DNA from: Agrobacterium tumefaciens
Lineage (GTDB): Bacteria; Pseudomonadota; Alphaproteobacteria; Rhizobiales; Rhizobiaceae
Reading direction: 5' to 3'
Length of the DNA: 64,000 nt
Assembly (NCBI RefSeq): GCF_005221385.1
Contig: NZ_CP039904.1
Coordinates: 372,001 to 436,000, forward strand
The notes below the pieces were generated by a model. The model saw nothing but the letters and a program-made list of their open reading frames with translations. It searched no databases and was not told the origin of the DNA. Positions 39,812 to 50,484 of the stretch are shown here, piece by piece (the stretch's first letter is position 1; every line of letters starts with the position of its first letter). The translations under genes were made by a program, and so were the position numbers.

Positions 39812-40567
39812 ATGCCAAAACCCATCATTGCCGTTCCCGCCGACATAAGGCATTTCGCCGGAGCCGACTGGCACGCCGCGCAGAACCAGTATCTTTCCGC
39901 AGCGTTGAAGGTTGCCGGCGTCATGTCCTTCATCGTTCCGGCTTTCGAGGACGGTAACGAGGTCGACGCCATTCTGGACCGGGTAGACGGCCTGCTCGTC
40001 TCCGGCTCGGCAACCAATGTTCACCCTGCCCTTTACGGCAAAGAGGCACGGGAAAGCGACGGCCCCTTCGATCCCGCCCGCGACGCGACCAGCCTGCCGC
40101 TCATTCGCCGCGCCATCGAACGCGGCATTCCGATGCTGGCCATCTGTCGCGGCATTCAGGAATTAAACGTTGCGCTCGGCGGCACGCTTGCTTCGGAAAT
40201 TCAGGAGCAGCCCGGCGTCTGGGATCACCGCAAACCCGAACATGACGACCGTGACGTGGCCTTTGCCATTCGCCAGCCGGTGCAGGTGCGTGAAGGCTCC
40301 TGCATTGCGCAGCACCTCGGCATGTCGGGCGAAATCCAGATCAATTCGCTGCACCGGCAGGCAATTGCCGAGACAGCGCCGCGCCTGCAGGTCGAAGCTA
40401 CGGCGGCCGACGGTACCATCGAAGCCGTTTCCGTCATCGACGCCAAGGGCTTTGCGGTCGGCGTGCAATGGCATCCGGAATATTGGGCCGAGACGGATGC
40501 GCCATCGCGCGCCTTGTTCGAGGCCTTCGGCAAGGCTGTTCACGAATACCGAAACAGCAAGACCTAA
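39812..40567 (+). CDS. class I glutamine-amidotransferase-like gamma-glutamyl hydrolase (PuuD-type)
   Basis: 251 residues. Catalytic triad: Cys112 in ICRGIQELN, His221 and Glu223 in QWHPEYW. The N-terminal PIIAVPADI and GLLVSGSATNVHP segments match the gamma-glutamyl-GABA hydrolase group, which frees GABA from gamma-Glu-GABA in putrescine use. No other putrescine genes are nearby, so a related gamma-glutamyl amide could be the substrate. Monocistronic. The 292 bases before it (39520-39811) are a divergent promoter region shared with the TRAP binding-protein gene and hold no gene. Confidence 0.88.
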   Translation: MPKPIIAVPADIRHFAGADWHAAQNQYLSAALKVAGVMSFIVPAFEDGNEVDAILDRVDGLLVSGSATNVHPALYGKEARESDGPFDPARDATSLPLIRRAIERGIPMLAICRGIQELNVALGGTLASEIQEQPGVWDHRKPEHDDRDVAFAIRQPVQVREGSCIAQHLGMSGEIQINSLHRQAIAETAPRLQVEATAADGTIEAVSVIDAKGFAVGVQWHPEYWAETDAPSRALFEAFGKAVHEYRNSKT

Positions 40568-40617
40568 AAATCGCCCCCTGCCCTCCAACGCAAATCGCGT
40601 ATCCGAGGCCAGCGCAT

Positions 40618-40647
40618 AAAAAAGGGGCAAGCCTGAAAGCTTGCCCC
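40618..40647 (-). terminator. intrinsic terminator of the CUT2 sugar transporter operon
   Basis: GGGGCAAGC (40624-40632) and GCTTGCCCC (40639-40647) form a 9-base stem; read on the minus strand the stem is followed by TTTTTTA. It lies 20 bases past the permease stop and ends the operon. Confidence 0.85.
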
Positions 40648-40667
40648 AAGTCCGGGAGGAGGAGTGC

Positions 40668-41699
40668 TTAGCGCTTTGCGCGTTTCTTCTGTCGGTAAAC
40701 GTCGGCGACGACGGCAGCCACGATGATCAGGCCTTTGACGATCTCCTGGTAATAGGCATCGACCCTGAGGAACGTGAAGCCTGATGTCATGACGCCGAGA
40801 ATGATGGTGCCGATGACCGTTCCGGTGATGCGGCCAGCGCCGCCGGCAAGCGACGTGCCGCCGATGACGGCTGCGGCGATGGCGTCGAGTTCATACATCA
40901 CGCCCATGCCGGCCTGCGCCGTCTGTGCACGGGCGGCGGTGACGACACCGGCAAGACCAGCCAGCATGCCGGCAATGGCATAGACCTTGATCAGATGCGC
41001 CTCGATATTGATACCGGAAACACGTGCCGCCTGCTGGTTAGCGCCGATCGCATAGGTGAACTTGCCATAACGCGTGTAACGCAGCGCGATGTGGAAGATG
41101 GTGGCAACGACGAGGAAAACGACGACCGGCCAGATGCCCGTGCCGATGAAGTTGAAGCCATCGGTCAGGCCGGAAATCGGCTGGCCCTTCGTGTACCACT
41201 TGGAAAGACCACGCGCCGTCACCATCATGCCGAGTGTTGCGATGAAGGGCGGGATTTTCGTGCGCGCAATCAGCTGCCCGTTGATGAACCCGGCCAAAGC
41301 CCCGGCCAATATGCCGACAGCGAGCGGTATGAAGAATGGCAGGTCGGTGAGGCCAGGGTAAAGCGCCCGCGGCCAGGTGGAAGATTGCGCCACGCTGGCA
41401 GACAGCATCGCCGTCAGGCCGACAACCGAACCGGAGGACAGGTCGATGCCGCCGGTAATGATGACCTGCGTCACGCCCACGGCGATGATGCCGATCACTG
41501 ACACCTGCAGGATCATGATCGTCAGTCGCTGCTGGTTCATCAGGAAGCTCTGGCCGATGAAAATCCAGCCGAGTATTTCATAGACCAGCGCGATGCCGAT
41601 CAGCACGAAAAAGATATTGGCTTCCGGCGGTATGCGCCTGTGCGGCTTGCGTCCGGATTTTGCATCCAACTCTGCGTTGGCGGTGGCGTTCGTATTCAT
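40668..41699 (-). CDS. CUT2 sugar ABC transporter permease (ribose/inositol type)
   Basis: 343 residues, RbsC/IatP-type single permease that works as a dimer, with eight or more hydrophobic segments (FFVLIGIALVYEILGWIF, ITIMILQVSVIGIIAVGV etc.). GGIDLSSGSVVGLTAML is the family signature, and AVIGGTSLAGGAGRITGTVIG the conserved later loop. The ATG at 41699 lies 7 bases after GGAGG; an in-frame upstream Met 12 codons earlier has no such site. It lies 32 bases after the ATPase stop. Last gene of the operon. Confidence 0.92.
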   Translation of the reverse strand: MNTNATANAELDAKSGRKPHRRIPPEANIFFVLIGIALVYEILGWIFIGQSFLMNQQRLTIMILQVSVIGIIAVGVTQVIITGGIDLSSGSVVGLTAMLSASVAQSSTWPRALYPGLTDLPFFIPLAVGILAGALAGFINGQLIARTKIPPFIATLGMMVTARGLSKWYTKGQPISGLTDGFNFIGTGIWPVVVFLVVATIFHIALRYTRYGKFTYAIGANQQAARVSGINIEAHLIKVYAIAGMLAGLAGVVTAARAQTAQAGMGVMYELDAIAAAVIGGTSLAGGAGRITGTVIGTIILGVMTSGFTFLRVDAYYQEIVKGLIIVAAVVADVYRQKKRAKR

Positions 41700-41731
41700 A
41701 ATCATTCCTCCTCGAGAAATCCCGGCGCGCC

Positions 41732-43273
<1,542 letters not shown>

Positions 43274-43344
43274 CTCACCCTCCACAATAGACAAAAATGA
43301 CCGGAAAATGGGCCTGCGAAATCGCGGCCTTCCTCCGGGGAGGC

Positions 43345-43385
43345 TTACAGCGCCGTGTCAACAAAGACAGGCATGGGCGCTGTAA
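43345..43385 (-). terminator. intra-operon hairpin between binding-protein and ATPase genes
   Basis: TTACAGCGCC (43345-43354) pairs perfectly with GGCGCTGTAA (43376-43385) around 21 bases, in the 237-base gap after the binding-protein gene. No U-run; probably stabilises the binding-protein message or attenuates readthrough. Confidence 0.5.
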
Positions 43386-43510
43386 CACTTTGAATTCACT
43401 GAAATTATATTTTCCACATCAGCCCGCAGGCTGGGCCTTCCGTTGGCGTCCGGGTCCGGCACCTGCTCCCGATGTTATTTCAATCGAGCACAGATGCCGA
43501 AACGGGATCG

Positions 43511-44440
43511 TCAGTTCTTGGCCACGTAACCCTTGACGTTCTCAGGCGTGACGAGCTGGAAGGGAATGTAGACCTTCTTGTCGACCTTGTCGCCCTTGAC
43601 GAGCTTCAGCGCTGCGTCGAGAGCGCCCTTGCCCTGGCCGGCAGCATCCTGGAAAACAGTCACGTCGAGATCGCCCGCCTGCATGGCAGCAAGAGCGTCC
43701 TGGGTGGCGTCAACACCGGCAACGACATAGTCCTTCATGTCCTTGCCGGCGGCTTTCAGCGCCTGAACCGCGCCGATCGCCATTTCATCATTGTTGGCGA
43801 TAACGGCGTTGAATTCGATACCGCTGGAGAGCCAGTTGGTGACAAGGTCGGAACCCTGCGTGCGCTGCCAGTTGGCGGTCTGCTCTTCAACAACCGAAAT
43901 GCCCTTGCATTCGTCGGTCTGCAAAACATCCTTTGCAGACTGTGTGCGCATGCGTGCCGCCTGGTTCGAAAGCTCGCCCATCATGATGACGGCCTTGCCC
44001 TTGCCACCGAGAAGGCGGCAGACTTCTTTTGCTTCAAGCGTGCCGGCCACGGTCTCGTCAGAGGCGACGAATGCCTGTCCATCCGGCAGGGTATCGACGT
44101 TTACCGGCTGACGGTTGACGTAGACCAGCGGAATCTTGGCTTCAGCGGCAAGTTTCGACATGGCCGCCGTCGCATCCGTATCAACCGGGTTGACGATGAT
44201 CGCATCGACCTTGGAAGCGATGAAATTCTGGATCTGGCTCTGCTGCTTGGCAACGTCGTTCTGAGCGTCTTCAACCTGCAGGGTAACGCCCTTCAGTTCC
44301 TTGGAATAGTCCTGCATGCCGTTGCGCAGCACGGTCAGGAAGTTGTCGTCGAACAGGGCCATCGAAACACCGACGGTCTCCGCATGAGCTGCCGTGCCCA
44401 GAAGCACAGACATGGCCGCACTGATGATAAGCTTCTTCAT
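43511..44440 (-). CDS. CUT2 sugar-binding protein, probably inositol/rhizopine type
   Basis: 309 residues. Signal peptide MKKLIISAAMSVLLGTAAHA, mature start ETVGVSMALFDDNFLTVLRN. The segments GVSMALFDDNFLTVLRNGM, IVNPVDTDATAAMSKLA and PLVYVNRQPVNVDTLP closely match what I remember of rhizobial inositol (IbpA) and rhizopine (MocB) binding proteins. I therefore favour myo-inositol or a derivative over ribose or fructose. GGAGGAG precedes the ATG. First gene of a three-gene operon with the ATPase and permease; no inositol dehydrogenase or iol gene is adjacent. Confidence 0.88.
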   Translation of the reverse strand: MKKLIISAAMSVLLGTAAHAETVGVSMALFDDNFLTVLRNGMQDYSKELKGVTLQVEDAQNDVAKQQSQIQNFIASKVDAIIVNPVDTDATAAMSKLAAEAKIPLVYVNRQPVNVDTLPDGQAFVASDETVAGTLEAKEVCRLLGGKGKAVIMMGELSNQAARMRTQSAKDVLQTDECKGISVVEEQTANWQRTQGSDLVTNWLSSGIEFNAVIANNDEMAIGAVQALKAAGKDMKDYVVAGVDATQDALAAMQAGDLDVTVFQDAAGQGKGALDAALKLVKGDKVDKKVYIPFQLVTPENVKGYVAKN

Positions 44441-44848
44441 TGTTTTTCTCCTCCATGGTGTCCGGCGCCACCTCTCCCAGCCGGAAGCGGACCCGAAAGC
44501 CCGCCGCTACCTCATCCAGAAAACGGAATAATGAAACCGATTTTCTGCCGTTCGATATATTTATTCCATTTTTGGTTCGAACGTCAATGTTTTCTTCGCG
44601 GTCTGACAGCGAAGCGGCACACAAGGCGGTGATGACGGGAGTTTTAAGGAGAACCGGGTACTGAGACCGGATGCCGAAAGGCGTGCCAAATCTTTCCCGT
44701 GTCATCCCCGCCCTTGAGGCGGGGATCCATAAGCCGTTGAAATTATGGATGCTCGGAACGAGCCAGAGGATGATGTCGAGCGTGGTGCAAGGTCTGCCGT
44801 CAATATCGGGCGCTTCGCCGCCGAGACGGACGTCGCCGCAAGCGCGGC
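44441..44848. other. intergenic region upstream of the inositol-type operon, with dyad and small palindromic repeat
   Basis: 408 bases without a supported gene. 44525-44567 contains GGAATAA and TTATTCC separated by 29 A+T-rich bases, a candidate regulatory dyad for the operon starting at 44440. At 44704-44726 the palindrome ATCCCCGCC-cttga-GGCGGGGAT resembles short dispersed palindromes common between rhizobial genes (from memory). The remaining sequence up to 44848 shows nothing further. Confidence 0.5.
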
Positions 44849-46291
44849 CTACCCGTGCGAGCCGGGCATCACATCCGCAGGAATGGGGCAGACATAGTCG
44901 CCGCCTTCCGTCTTTTCCCGCCATTCCCTTTTAGCGCTGGCAAGCAGTTCAGGCGAGGTCATCAACGAAAGACCGGTCGATGCCAGCGTCTTGGCGGCAT
45001 GCGCCATGGCCTTGTGGGCGGCGGGGCTTTTGCCCTGTGCCACCACCTGCCAGGTATGCGGATTGGTCCCGATCGCCCAGGCCGGCGTCCAGCACTGCGC
45101 CGTCGGCGTGATCCAGCTGACGTCGCCGACATCGGTGGAACCCGCCCGAAAATGCGACTCGCCCTCGAAATCACGCAGGCCGAGATGCAGGGGCGTCGAA
45201 CCATCGACCTTCCGGTTGGAAAAGACGTCACCCTTTATCTGGTAGAGCCGGATGCTGCTTTTGATCGCTTCTTCGGTAAACGTATCCTGTATGCGTTTGG
45301 CGAAGTCGATATCCGCCTCATCAAAGGCGATGGGCCCAAGCGTCACCATGTTTTCATGCATCGCCGTTTCCAGCGTTATGTTGGGCAGAAGGTTGGTGGA
45401 GGCGGTATCGAAGACGATCTCCACCTCGGTTTCGGTCATCATCGCCGCGCCGCGCGCGACCTTGTCCACCCTTGCTGCGAGGTCGAGCGCCTGGCGCATT
45501 TCCGGCGCGCGGATCAGATAGAGGACTTCCGCCTTCGCCTGCACCACATTCGCCGCCTTGCCGCCGGTGTCGGTGATTGCATAATGCACCCGGCAATCCT
45601 GCGGCATGTGTTCGCGCAGGAAGTTGACGCCGACATTCATGAGTTCAACGGCATCGAGCGCCGAGCGGCCGAGATGGGCGGCATTGGAGGCATGGGCCGC
45701 AACACCCTTGAAACGATAAAAATATTCCAGCACGGCCAGATTGTTGGTGGAACGCACGCCGTTGAAGGGTGCCGGATGCCAGGTCAGAGCCGCATCGACA
45801 TCGTCGAACAGGCCGGCGCGCACCATGAAGGTCTTGCCGGAACCGCCCTCCTCGCCGGGGCAACCGTAATAACGCACCGTGCCGGGCAGATTGTTGGCTT
45901 TCAGATGCCGGGCCAGCGCAATGGCGGCCATCAGCGAGCCGACGCCGAGCAGGTTGTGACCGCAGCCATGGCCTGTGGCGCCCGCCTCGCGCGGCTGCAC
46001 CTGTGCCACATCGGCCAGCTGGCTCATGCCGGCCAGCGCATCGAATTCACCGAGGAAAGCGATGACCGGCTTGCCGCTGCCGAATTCGCCGATGAAGGCC
46101 GTGTCCATGCCTGCCACGCCGCGGCGAACCGCAAAGCCGTTTTCCTCAAGCGCTTTTGCCAGAACGCCGGCGGATTGCTGCTCTTCGAATTTCAGCTCGG
46201 CAAAATCCCAGATGCTGTCGCTCAAGGTGGTGAAATCAGGCTTCATGGCCTCGACTTCGGCGGCAATCGACATCACGGCATCACGGTTCAT
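44849..46291 (-). CDS. M20-family amidohydrolase (AbgB-like)
   Basis: 480 residues, di-metal peptidase family M20D. GHGCGHNLLGVGSLMAA carries the Cys/His metal ligands, CPGEEGGSGKTFMVRAGLFDDVDAALTWHP is the next core run, and HASNAAHLGRSALDAVELM the dimerisation domain start. AbgB subunits split p-aminobenzoyl-glutamate; others hydrolyse indole-acetyl-amino-acids, so an N-acyl amino acid is a reasonable substrate. The ATG at 46291 follows GAGGA at 7 bases and is preferred over a Met five codons earlier. Last gene of the unidirectional stretch from 64000. Confidence 0.9.
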   Translation of the reverse strand: MNRDAVMSIAAEVEAMKPDFTTLSDSIWDFAELKFEEQQSAGVLAKALEENGFAVRRGVAGMDTAFIGEFGSGKPVIAFLGEFDALAGMSQLADVAQVQPREAGATGHGCGHNLLGVGSLMAAIALARHLKANNLPGTVRYYGCPGEEGGSGKTFMVRAGLFDDVDAALTWHPAPFNGVRSTNNLAVLEYFYRFKGVAAHASNAAHLGRSALDAVELMNVGVNFLREHMPQDCRVHYAITDTGGKAANVVQAKAEVLYLIRAPEMRQALDLAARVDKVARGAAMMTETEVEIVFDTASTNLLPNITLETAMHENMVTLGPIAFDEADIDFAKRIQDTFTEEAIKSSIRLYQIKGDVFSNRKVDGSTPLHLGLRDFEGESHFRAGSTDVGDVSWITPTAQCWTPAWAIGTNPHTWQVVAQGKSPAAHKAMAHAAKTLASTGLSLMTSPELLASAKREWREKTEGGDYVCPIPADVMPGSHG

Positions 46292-46378
46292 GGCTTGTCC
46301 TCGCATTTCCGCCCTTTGCGGGCACGCGCAAGCACTTCGGCGGAGGCACCGCCAAATCCTTACGCTCTATGATGGAAA

Positions 46379-46409
46379 GCCCGCGCCGGGGTCCGCCTTC
46401 GGCGCGGGC
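46379..46409 (-). terminator. terminator-like hairpin after peptide-binding protein gene
   Basis: GCCCGCGCC (46379-46387) and GGCGCGGGC (46401-46409) form a perfect 9-base stem, with TTT after it on the minus strand, 9 bases past the stop of the binding-protein gene. Partial termination would leave the amidohydrolase at lower level. Confidence 0.55.
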
Positions 46410-46418
46410 GATAGTGGA

Positions 46419-47963
46419 TCAGTTGTCGACCGAGACTTCCCAGAGGCGGGCGTTCGACTGCCAGACCGGCTGGCCCTTCAACTTCTTCGTCGCGCCCCAG
46501 ACATCGACCATGTCGTAAAGGAAGATGCCCGGCATTTCCTTCAGCATCAGTTCGTGAAACTCGTCGAAAATCTTCTGGCGCTTCGTCTGGTCGGCCTCGA
46601 CATAGGCCGCCTTCATCAGCTCGATCGCTTTCGGATCGTCCCACATCAGCGAGGCGTTCTTGTCCTTGTTGCCGACATAGAAGGCATACATCAGCGCCGG
46701 GTCCAGACGCGGGGCGACCGACTGCGAGATCACCTGATAATTGCCGGAGCGGCGACGGTCCACCTGCGTGGCATAGTCCAGCACCTCGATCTGCACATTG
46801 AGACCCGCCTGCTGCATCATGGCCTGCGCCATGACGGCAGCCGGGAAGCTCGGCACGTTGCCGCGCTTGTTGGCGATGATGGAGATCGGCTCGCCCTTGT
46901 AACCGGCGGCCTCCAGCTCCTTCTTCGCAGCCTCGACATCATAGGCCGGGCGCTTTTTCTGGGCCTCGTCATAATAAACCGAGTCCTGTGAGACCATCGA
47001 ACCGTTCGCCTCACCCGTGCCGTTGGATGCGGCGGCGACCAGTTCATCGAGATCGAGCGCCATCGCCATGGCGCGGCGCACGCCGGGATTGCTCAGAACC
47101 TTGTCGCGGGTCTGGATGTAGAACAGGTTCTTGCCGTTGTTGCGGGCAACGATGAGCTGCATCTTGTCGTTGGTCTTGAACTCAGGAATGAGATCGGGAG
47201 AAATCTCGGCCGTATCGAGCACGCCGGATTCAAGCCCGGCCTTCACGGTCGAGGCATCGGGAATGACCATGAACTTGATGCCGTCGGCCAGCGGCCGCTT
47301 GGAGCCGACCATGCCATCCGGCTTGCCGTCATTTGCCGGCGAAACATAATCGGCAAATTTGGCGAGGCGGATATATTCGCCCTTCTTCCACTCGTCCCAC
47401 TGGAACGGCCCAGTGCCGATCGGCTTGACGAAGTTGCCATCGGCAGCAACCGATTCCGGCGAGATCATGCCGGTATAACCGCATTCCGGCCGCGACATGA
47501 GGCCGAGGAAAACGGCGGAGGGTTTTTCAAGGGTGATCTCGACCGTGGATGCATCGCTGGCCTTGACACCGGTGACATGCGCTGCCCCGCCTTCCGCGAA
47601 ATCGTTGAGGCACGCCCATTTGGTTTCCGGCTTCAGGTAACGTGTCCAGTTCCAGACGACATCCTCTGCGGTGAGTGGCTTGCCATTGTGAAATTTCACG
47701 TCCTTGCGCAGCTTGAAGGTATAGGTCAGGCCGTCAGGCGCAACCTCGACACTCTCGGCGAGCAGCGGCTTCACCTCGCCGGCATTGTTATAACCGACAA
47801 GGCCTTCGACGATGTGCAGGATAACCCCGTCCGTATTGCCGTCGCGGTTCACCCCCGGATTGTTGCTGCGCAGATCCGAACTTTGCGCGATGGTGATATC
47901 GCGTGCTGCGGCCATATTGGCGGTCACGAGCAGGGCAACGCCTGCGAGAAGAAGTTTTTTCAC
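46419..47963 (-). CDS. peptide-type ABC transporter binding protein (family 5)
   Basis: 514 residues. Signal peptide MKKLLLAGVALLVTANMAAA, mature start near RDITIAQSSDLRSNNPG. SBP_bac_5 signatures: VEGLVGYNNAGEVKPLLAESVEVAPDGLTYTFKLRKDVKFHNGKPLTAEDVVW near the N-terminus. Such proteins bind dipeptides, oligopeptides, nickel complexes or opines. It lies between the beta-lactamase-fold hydrolase (36 bases upstream) and the M20 amidohydrolase, and probably feeds the DppB/C/DF-type membrane complex at 48850-52240. Confidence 0.9.
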   Translation of the reverse strand: MKKLLLAGVALLVTANMAAARDITIAQSSDLRSNNPGVNRDGNTDGVILHIVEGLVGYNNAGEVKPLLAESVEVAPDGLTYTFKLRKDVKFHNGKPLTAEDVVWNWTRYLKPETKWACLNDFAEGGAAHVTGVKASDASTVEITLEKPSAVFLGLMSRPECGYTGMISPESVAADGNFVKPIGTGPFQWDEWKKGEYIRLAKFADYVSPANDGKPDGMVGSKRPLADGIKFMVIPDASTVKAGLESGVLDTAEISPDLIPEFKTNDKMQLIVARNNGKNLFYIQTRDKVLSNPGVRRAMAMALDLDELVAAASNGTGEANGSMVSQDSVYYDEAQKKRPAYDVEAAKKELEAAGYKGEPISIIANKRGNVPSFPAAVMAQAMMQQAGLNVQIEVLDYATQVDRRRSGNYQVISQSVAPRLDPALMYAFYVGNKDKNASLMWDDPKAIELMKAAYVEADQTKRQKIFDEFHELMLKEMPGIFLYDMVDVWGATKKLKGQPVWQSNARLWEVSVDN

Positions 47964-47999
47964 TGTTCTACCCTCTTTGTTGTCGTTGATATTGATTGA

Positions 48000-48836
48000 T
48001 TAAAAACCGTCCCAGCAGGCCTGTGCCAGCCGGCCGATCGTTTCGAGCGCTATGGTATAGCCCGGCGTGCCATCAGGCATGGTTTGCGGCACCTCGTCGG
48101 TATAGGTGGTGATGATGAAGGACGGCGCGCCATTTTTGTAGACGATGCCGGCATCCATGCGACCGCGCTTGCCGCGGCCGCTCTTGCTGGCCACCACGGC
48201 CTCGAAAGGCAAGCGGGAGCGAATTCCATACCGCAAAATCTGGTTTTTCAGCGTCTGCATGGCCCATTCGCACAATTGCGGGCTGCAACCGAGCTTTGCC
48301 TGCGCCTCCGGTGAGGACTGGGCATCGAGAATGGTCTGCAGCAGAAGCACCTGATCCGCCGCCGAGGTGGTGGTGACGGTTTTCAACGGATGGTCAGCCG
48401 CCAGCGCCAGCGGCGGAATGAGGAAACGATGATGGGTATTCGCCATGCCGAGCGCCTTGCAATAGCCGTCCACCTCTTCCAGCGTCAGCCGTTCCAGCAC
48501 CATCTTGGTGCAGACATTGTCGCTCAGCACCATCATGCCGGCGACGGCATCGCGTAGCGAAATGACGATACCTGGCGTCATATAACGGAACATGCCGCTC
48601 GCAACCTCTTCCGCCAGCCGCTTTTCATAGGTGACGGGCTGGTCGAGATCGATCCGCCCTTCGCTTGCGGCCTTGAGCACCGCCATCATGATCGACGTCT
48701 TGCGGGTGCTGCCCGATGGCGTCTCCTCGTTTTCTCCCCGCCCGATCTCTTCGCCGGTCAGGAGATTGCGCACCATGAAGCGCGTCACGAAAGGCTGTGC
48801 ATCACAGATCGCATTCAGTTGGGCAGCCACGGTCAT
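48000..48836 (-). CDS. cytosolic class A beta-lactamase-like serine hydrolase
   Basis: 278 residues. Three active-site boxes of the class A fold are present: Ser43-Thr-Arg-Lys46 (SxxK), Ser105-Asp-Asn107 (SDN) and Lys218-Ser-Gly220 (KTG box). No clear omega-loop Glu (ExxLN) was found and there is no signal peptide, unlike a secreted beta-lactamase, so the natural substrate is probably an imported amide or lactam rather than an antibiotic in the periplasm. The ATG at 48836 follows AGGAAG by 6 bases; two in-frame Mets just upstream are possible. The gene is embedded in a peptide-transporter operon. An esterase or D-peptidase role is also possible. Confidence 0.85.
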   Translation of the reverse strand: MTVAAQLNAICDAQPFVTRFMVRNLLTGEEIGRGENEETPSGSTRKTSIMMAVLKAASEGRIDLDQPVTYEKRLAEEVASGMFRYMTPGIVISLRDAVAGMMVLSDNVCTKMVLERLTLEEVDGYCKALGMANTHHRFLIPPLALAADHPLKTVTTTSAADQVLLLQTILDAQSSPEAQAKLGCSPQLCEWAMQTLKNQILRYGIRSRLPFEAVVASKSGRGKRGRMDAGIVYKNGAPSFIITTYTDEVPQTMPDGTPGYTIALETIGRLAQACWDGF

Positions 48837-48849
48837 TGTCATCTTCCTG

Positions 48850-50484
48850 TTAAACTTCATCTTCCAGACGCCATTTCAGTGTCACGCCGCCCTTTTCATT
48901 CTGGTCGAGGGCGGGAATGGCCGAGAGCAGCCGGCGCGTATAAGCCTCTCTCGGACTGTCGAAAATCGTGTCGCGGTCACCCTCTTCGATGATGCGACCG
49001 TCCTGCATGACAACGACACGGTCCGCCACCTGCTCCACCACACCGAGATCGTGGCTGATGAACAGGCAGGAAAAACCGTAACGTTTCTGCAGATCGGAAA
49101 AGAGATCGAGCACCTGCGCCCGCACCGTCACGTCGAGCGCCGAGACCGGCTCGTCGGCGATCAAGAACCGCGGACGACGGGCAATGGCGCGGGCAATGGC
49201 CACGCGCTGGCGCTGGCCGCCGGAAAGTTCGTGCGGGTAACGGGTCGCGTAATCTGCGTCCAACCCCACCTCTTCCAGCGTTTCAAGCGCCCGCTTGCGC
49301 TTGGCGGCCTGATCGAGACCGGGAACGAGGCGCAGCGCCTCTTCCACAAGCGCCAGAATGGTCATGCGCGGATCGAGCGAGGAATAGGGATCCTGAAACA
49401 CCATCTGGCAATTCAGGCGATAGTCCTTCCAGTCCTCGTTGCGCTCCCGCCCCTGAAAGCGGATATGCCCTTCGCTCTCCTGCACGAGCCCGGCAATGGT
49501 GCGGCCAAGCGTGGTCTTGCCGGAACCGGAACCGCCGACCAGCGCCACGACCTCACCCTCATGAATATCGATGCTGACGCCGTGCAGCGCCCGCTTGGGC
49601 TTGGCTTTCTTCAGCAGGGATTTGCGTCCGGCATAATCGACGACGATATCGCGGGCCGAAACCATCGGCGCCTTGGACGTGTCGATGGCGCGCGGCTCGC
49701 CGCGGAACGGCAGGGAGGAAAGCAGCTTTTTGGTATAGGGATGCTGCGGCGCGTCCAGCAGGTCTTCGGTGCGGCCCTGCTCGACGATCGCACCTTTTTC
49801 CATCACCACGATGCGGCTGGTATAACGCGCCACCATCGGTAGATCGTGGCTGATGAGCAGCACGGCCGTGCCTTCCGCTCGCGTCAGCTCCACCATCAGC
49901 TCCATGACATCACGCTGGATGACCGCGTCAAGCGCCGTCGTCGGCTCGTCGGCGATCAGCAAAGCGGGTTTCAGCAGCATGACCGAGGCCAGCATGATGC
50001 GCTGGCGCATGCCGCCGGAAAACTCGTGCGGATAGGCCGTCAGCGCACCTTCGGGATCGCGGATGCCGACCCGGCGCAGCATGTCGAGAATTTTCTCGCG
50101 GCGTTCTTCCGGGGATAATTTCGTGTGAAGGATCAAGCCCTCTTCCAGCTGCCGGCCTATCGTCATCGATGGGTTGAGGGAGGTCATCGGCTCCTGAAAC
50201 ACGACGCCGATCTCCGCGCCGCGCAGACGCCGAAGATCCTTCACCGGCAGGGACATGACATCCTGCCCCTTGTAGATGATCGACCCGCCGGTGACGGCGA
50301 TGGCCGGTGGCAGAAGCGAAATGAGCGCGCGGGTTGCGAGCGTCTTGCCCGAGCCGCTTTCGCCGACGATGCCGAAGATTTCGCCCGCGGCAATATCGAA
50401 GGACACATCCTTGACCACCCGATGGCCGGTTCTGGCAACTTCGAGCGAAAGGCCGCGAACGGTGAGAAGTGTAGTGTCCGTCAT
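48850..50484 (-). CDS. peptide ABC transporter, fused double ATPase (DppD-DppF type)
   Basis: 544 residues with two full nucleotide-binding domains in one chain, as in GsiA. Domain 1: Walker A GESGSGKTLATRA, signature FSGGMRQRIMLASV, Walker B LLIADEPTTALDAV. Domain 2: Walker A GGSGSGKTTLGR, signature LSGGQRQRVAIARA, Walker B FLIADEPVSALDVT. Q-loops VFQEPMTSLNPSM and VFQDPYSSLDPRM identify the DppD and DppF halves. Its start overlaps the permease stop by four bases. It energises DppC- and DppB-like subunits at 50481 and 51296. Confidence 0.93.
   Translation of the reverse strand: MTDTTLLTVRGLSLEVARTGHRVVKDVSFDIAAGEIFGIVGESGSGKTLATRALISLLPPAIAVTGGSIIYKGQDVMSLPVKDLRRLRGAEIGVVFQEPMTSLNPSMTIGRQLEEGLILHTKLSPEERREKILDMLRRVGIRDPEGALTAYPHEFSGGMRQRIMLASVMLLKPALLIADEPTTALDAVIQRDVMELMVELTRAEGTAVLLISHDLPMVARYTSRIVVMEKGAIVEQGRTEDLLDAPQHPYTKKLLSSLPFRGEPRAIDTSKAPMVSARDIVVDYAGRKSLLKKAKPKRALHGVSIDIHEGEVVALVGGSGSGKTTLGRTIAGLVQESEGHIRFQGRERNEDWKDYRLNCQMVFQDPYSSLDPRMTILALVEEALRLVPGLDQAAKRKRALETLEEVGLDADYATRYPHELSGGQRQRVAIARAIARRPRFLIADEPVSALDVTVRAQVLDLFSDLQKRYGFSCLFISHDLGVVEQVADRVVVMQDGRIIEEGDRDTIFDSPREAYTRRLLSAIPALDQNEKGGVTLKWRLEDEV

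Noticed and set aside
44704..44726. GC-rich palindrome as an intrinsic terminator
   Set aside because: No U-run on either strand and it is remote from any stop codon; more like a dispersed short palindrome.
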